Shown: piece by piece, positions 63,619 through 64,000 of the stretch | How the letters are laid out: each line of letters begins with the position of its first letter | How positions within the stretch are numbered: the first letter of the stretch is position 1 | NCBI RefSeq assembly: GCF_030691135.1 | Contig: NZ_JAUYFA010000039.1 | Location: 1 to 64,000, forward strand | Origin: Phreatobacter sp. | GTDB taxonomy: Bacteria > Pseudomonadota > Alphaproteobacteria > Rhizobiales > Phreatobacteraceae | Length of the DNA: 64,000 bases | Direction: 5' to 3' | Translations under genes and position numbers: made by a program | The notes under the pieces: model-generated | Databases searched by the model: none | Told to the model about the DNA's origin: nothing | What the model saw: the letters and a program-made list of their open reading frames with translations, nothing else

Positions 63619-64000
63619 ATGCTCGGCGCGCTCGCCCGCAGGATCTTCGGAAACGGCAACGATCGCCGCATCAAGGGATACCGACCGCGGATCGATGCCA
63701 TCAACGCGCTCGAACCCGAGTTGGCCGCGCTGTCGGACGAGGCGCTGCGCGCCCGCACCGACATGCTCAAGGCCCAGCTGGCCGCCGGCAAGTCCCTCGA
63801 CGACCTCCTCGTCCCCGCCTTCGCCACCGTGCGGGAGGCGGCCAAGCGCGTGCTCGGCCAGCGTCATTACGACGTCCAGATGATCGGCGGCATCGTGCTT
63901 CACGAAGGCGCGATCGCCGAGATGAAGACCGGCGAGGGCAAGACCCTCGTCGCCACCCTCGCCGTCTATCTCAATGCGCTCGCCGGCAAGGGCGTGCATG
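63619..64000 (+). CDS. secA: preprotein translocase ATPase SecA (N-terminal part, cut by window end)
   Basis: Motor ATPase of the general secretion pathway. Only the first 127 codons are visible, starting [20 protein letters not shown]. They include the [21 protein letters not shown] block and the start of the helicase-type Walker A region (MKTGEGKTL). ATG 63619 has AAGGAA about seven bases upstream. An in-frame ATG at 63580 lies inside the leader hairpin and is less likely. Confidence 0.97.
   Translation, partial: MLGALARRIFGNGNDRRIKGYRPRIDAINALEPELAALSDEALRARTDMLKAQLAAGKSLDDLLVPAFATVREAAKRVLGQRHYDVQMIGGIVLHEGAIAEMKTGEGKTLVATLAVYLNALAGKGVH

Overview
The window is GC-rich chromosomal DNA of an alphaproteobacterium, most likely a member of the Hyphomicrobiales (Rhizobiales). 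Evidence: the ethylmalonyl-CoA pathway genes ccr and ecm, a Mrp antiporter operon with a fused A/B subunit, TrmFO, a DUF2336 protein, a fused MaeB malic enzyme, LexA boxes of the GTTC-N7-GTTC type, and a CtrA-type half-site. I cannot name the genus. I see no rRNA, tRNA, CRISPR array, transposase or prophage. The text reads as core chromosome carrying a few intergenic repeat families.

Layout. 1-696 is noncoding, with a possible folded RNA. 697-9900 holds a membrane-anchored M23 murein peptidase, trmFO, an unusual membrane-split alpha/beta hydrolase, clpB and a MOSC protein. 9917-15098 holds a nitroreductase, a fatty acid hydroxylase-type membrane protein coupled to an HI0933-type flavoprotein, and maeB. 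15108-23276 is a signalling block: two tandem PAS-GGDEF-EAL paralogues (one broken by an 8-bp tandem duplication), a HAD hydrolase, and a hybrid histidine kinase whose 3' end overlaps the HAD gene. comM follows behind two LexA boxes. 25328-31269 is the six-gene Mrp Na+/H+ antiporter operon (AB-C-D-E-F-G). 31497-33733 is rsmI-yraN-gshB, divergent from an LppC-like lipoprotein.

35204-37329 is a chrB-chrA chromate pair, followed by an EamA permease. 38582-43949 holds an orphan response regulator, a small unknown protein, a DUF2336 protein, a phosphomannomutase/phosphoglucomutase, a small protein behind a CtrA-like site, and an OlsB-like acyltransferase. 44037-48162 holds an acyl-CoA synthetase, an M17 aminopeptidase and an isochorismatase-like hydrolase, with palindromic repeats in the convergent gaps. 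48466-52729 is the translation operon rpmI-rplT-pheS-pheT, without infC. 53399-59612 carries a DUF1330 protein, ccr, a GlsB-type membrane protein, ecm and a second acyl-CoA synthetase. 59616-62155 is a polysaccharide flippase with a translationally coupled GNAT/CelD protein. The window ends with a periplasmic parvulin and, divergently, the first 127 codons of secA behind a strongly structured leader.

Functional themes are envelope and protein quality control (M23 peptidase, LppC, parvulin, SecA, ClpB), cyclic-di-GMP and phosphorelay signalling, cation/pH homeostasis (Mrp), C2/short-chain acyl assimilation (Ccr, Ecm, acyl-CoA synthetases, MaeB) and translation. The most notable observations are the duplication-caused frameshift in one GGDEF-EAL gene, the paired LexA boxes at comM, the hydrolase split by a membrane domain, two intergenic palindromic repeat families confined to convergent gene ends, and the secA leader hairpins.
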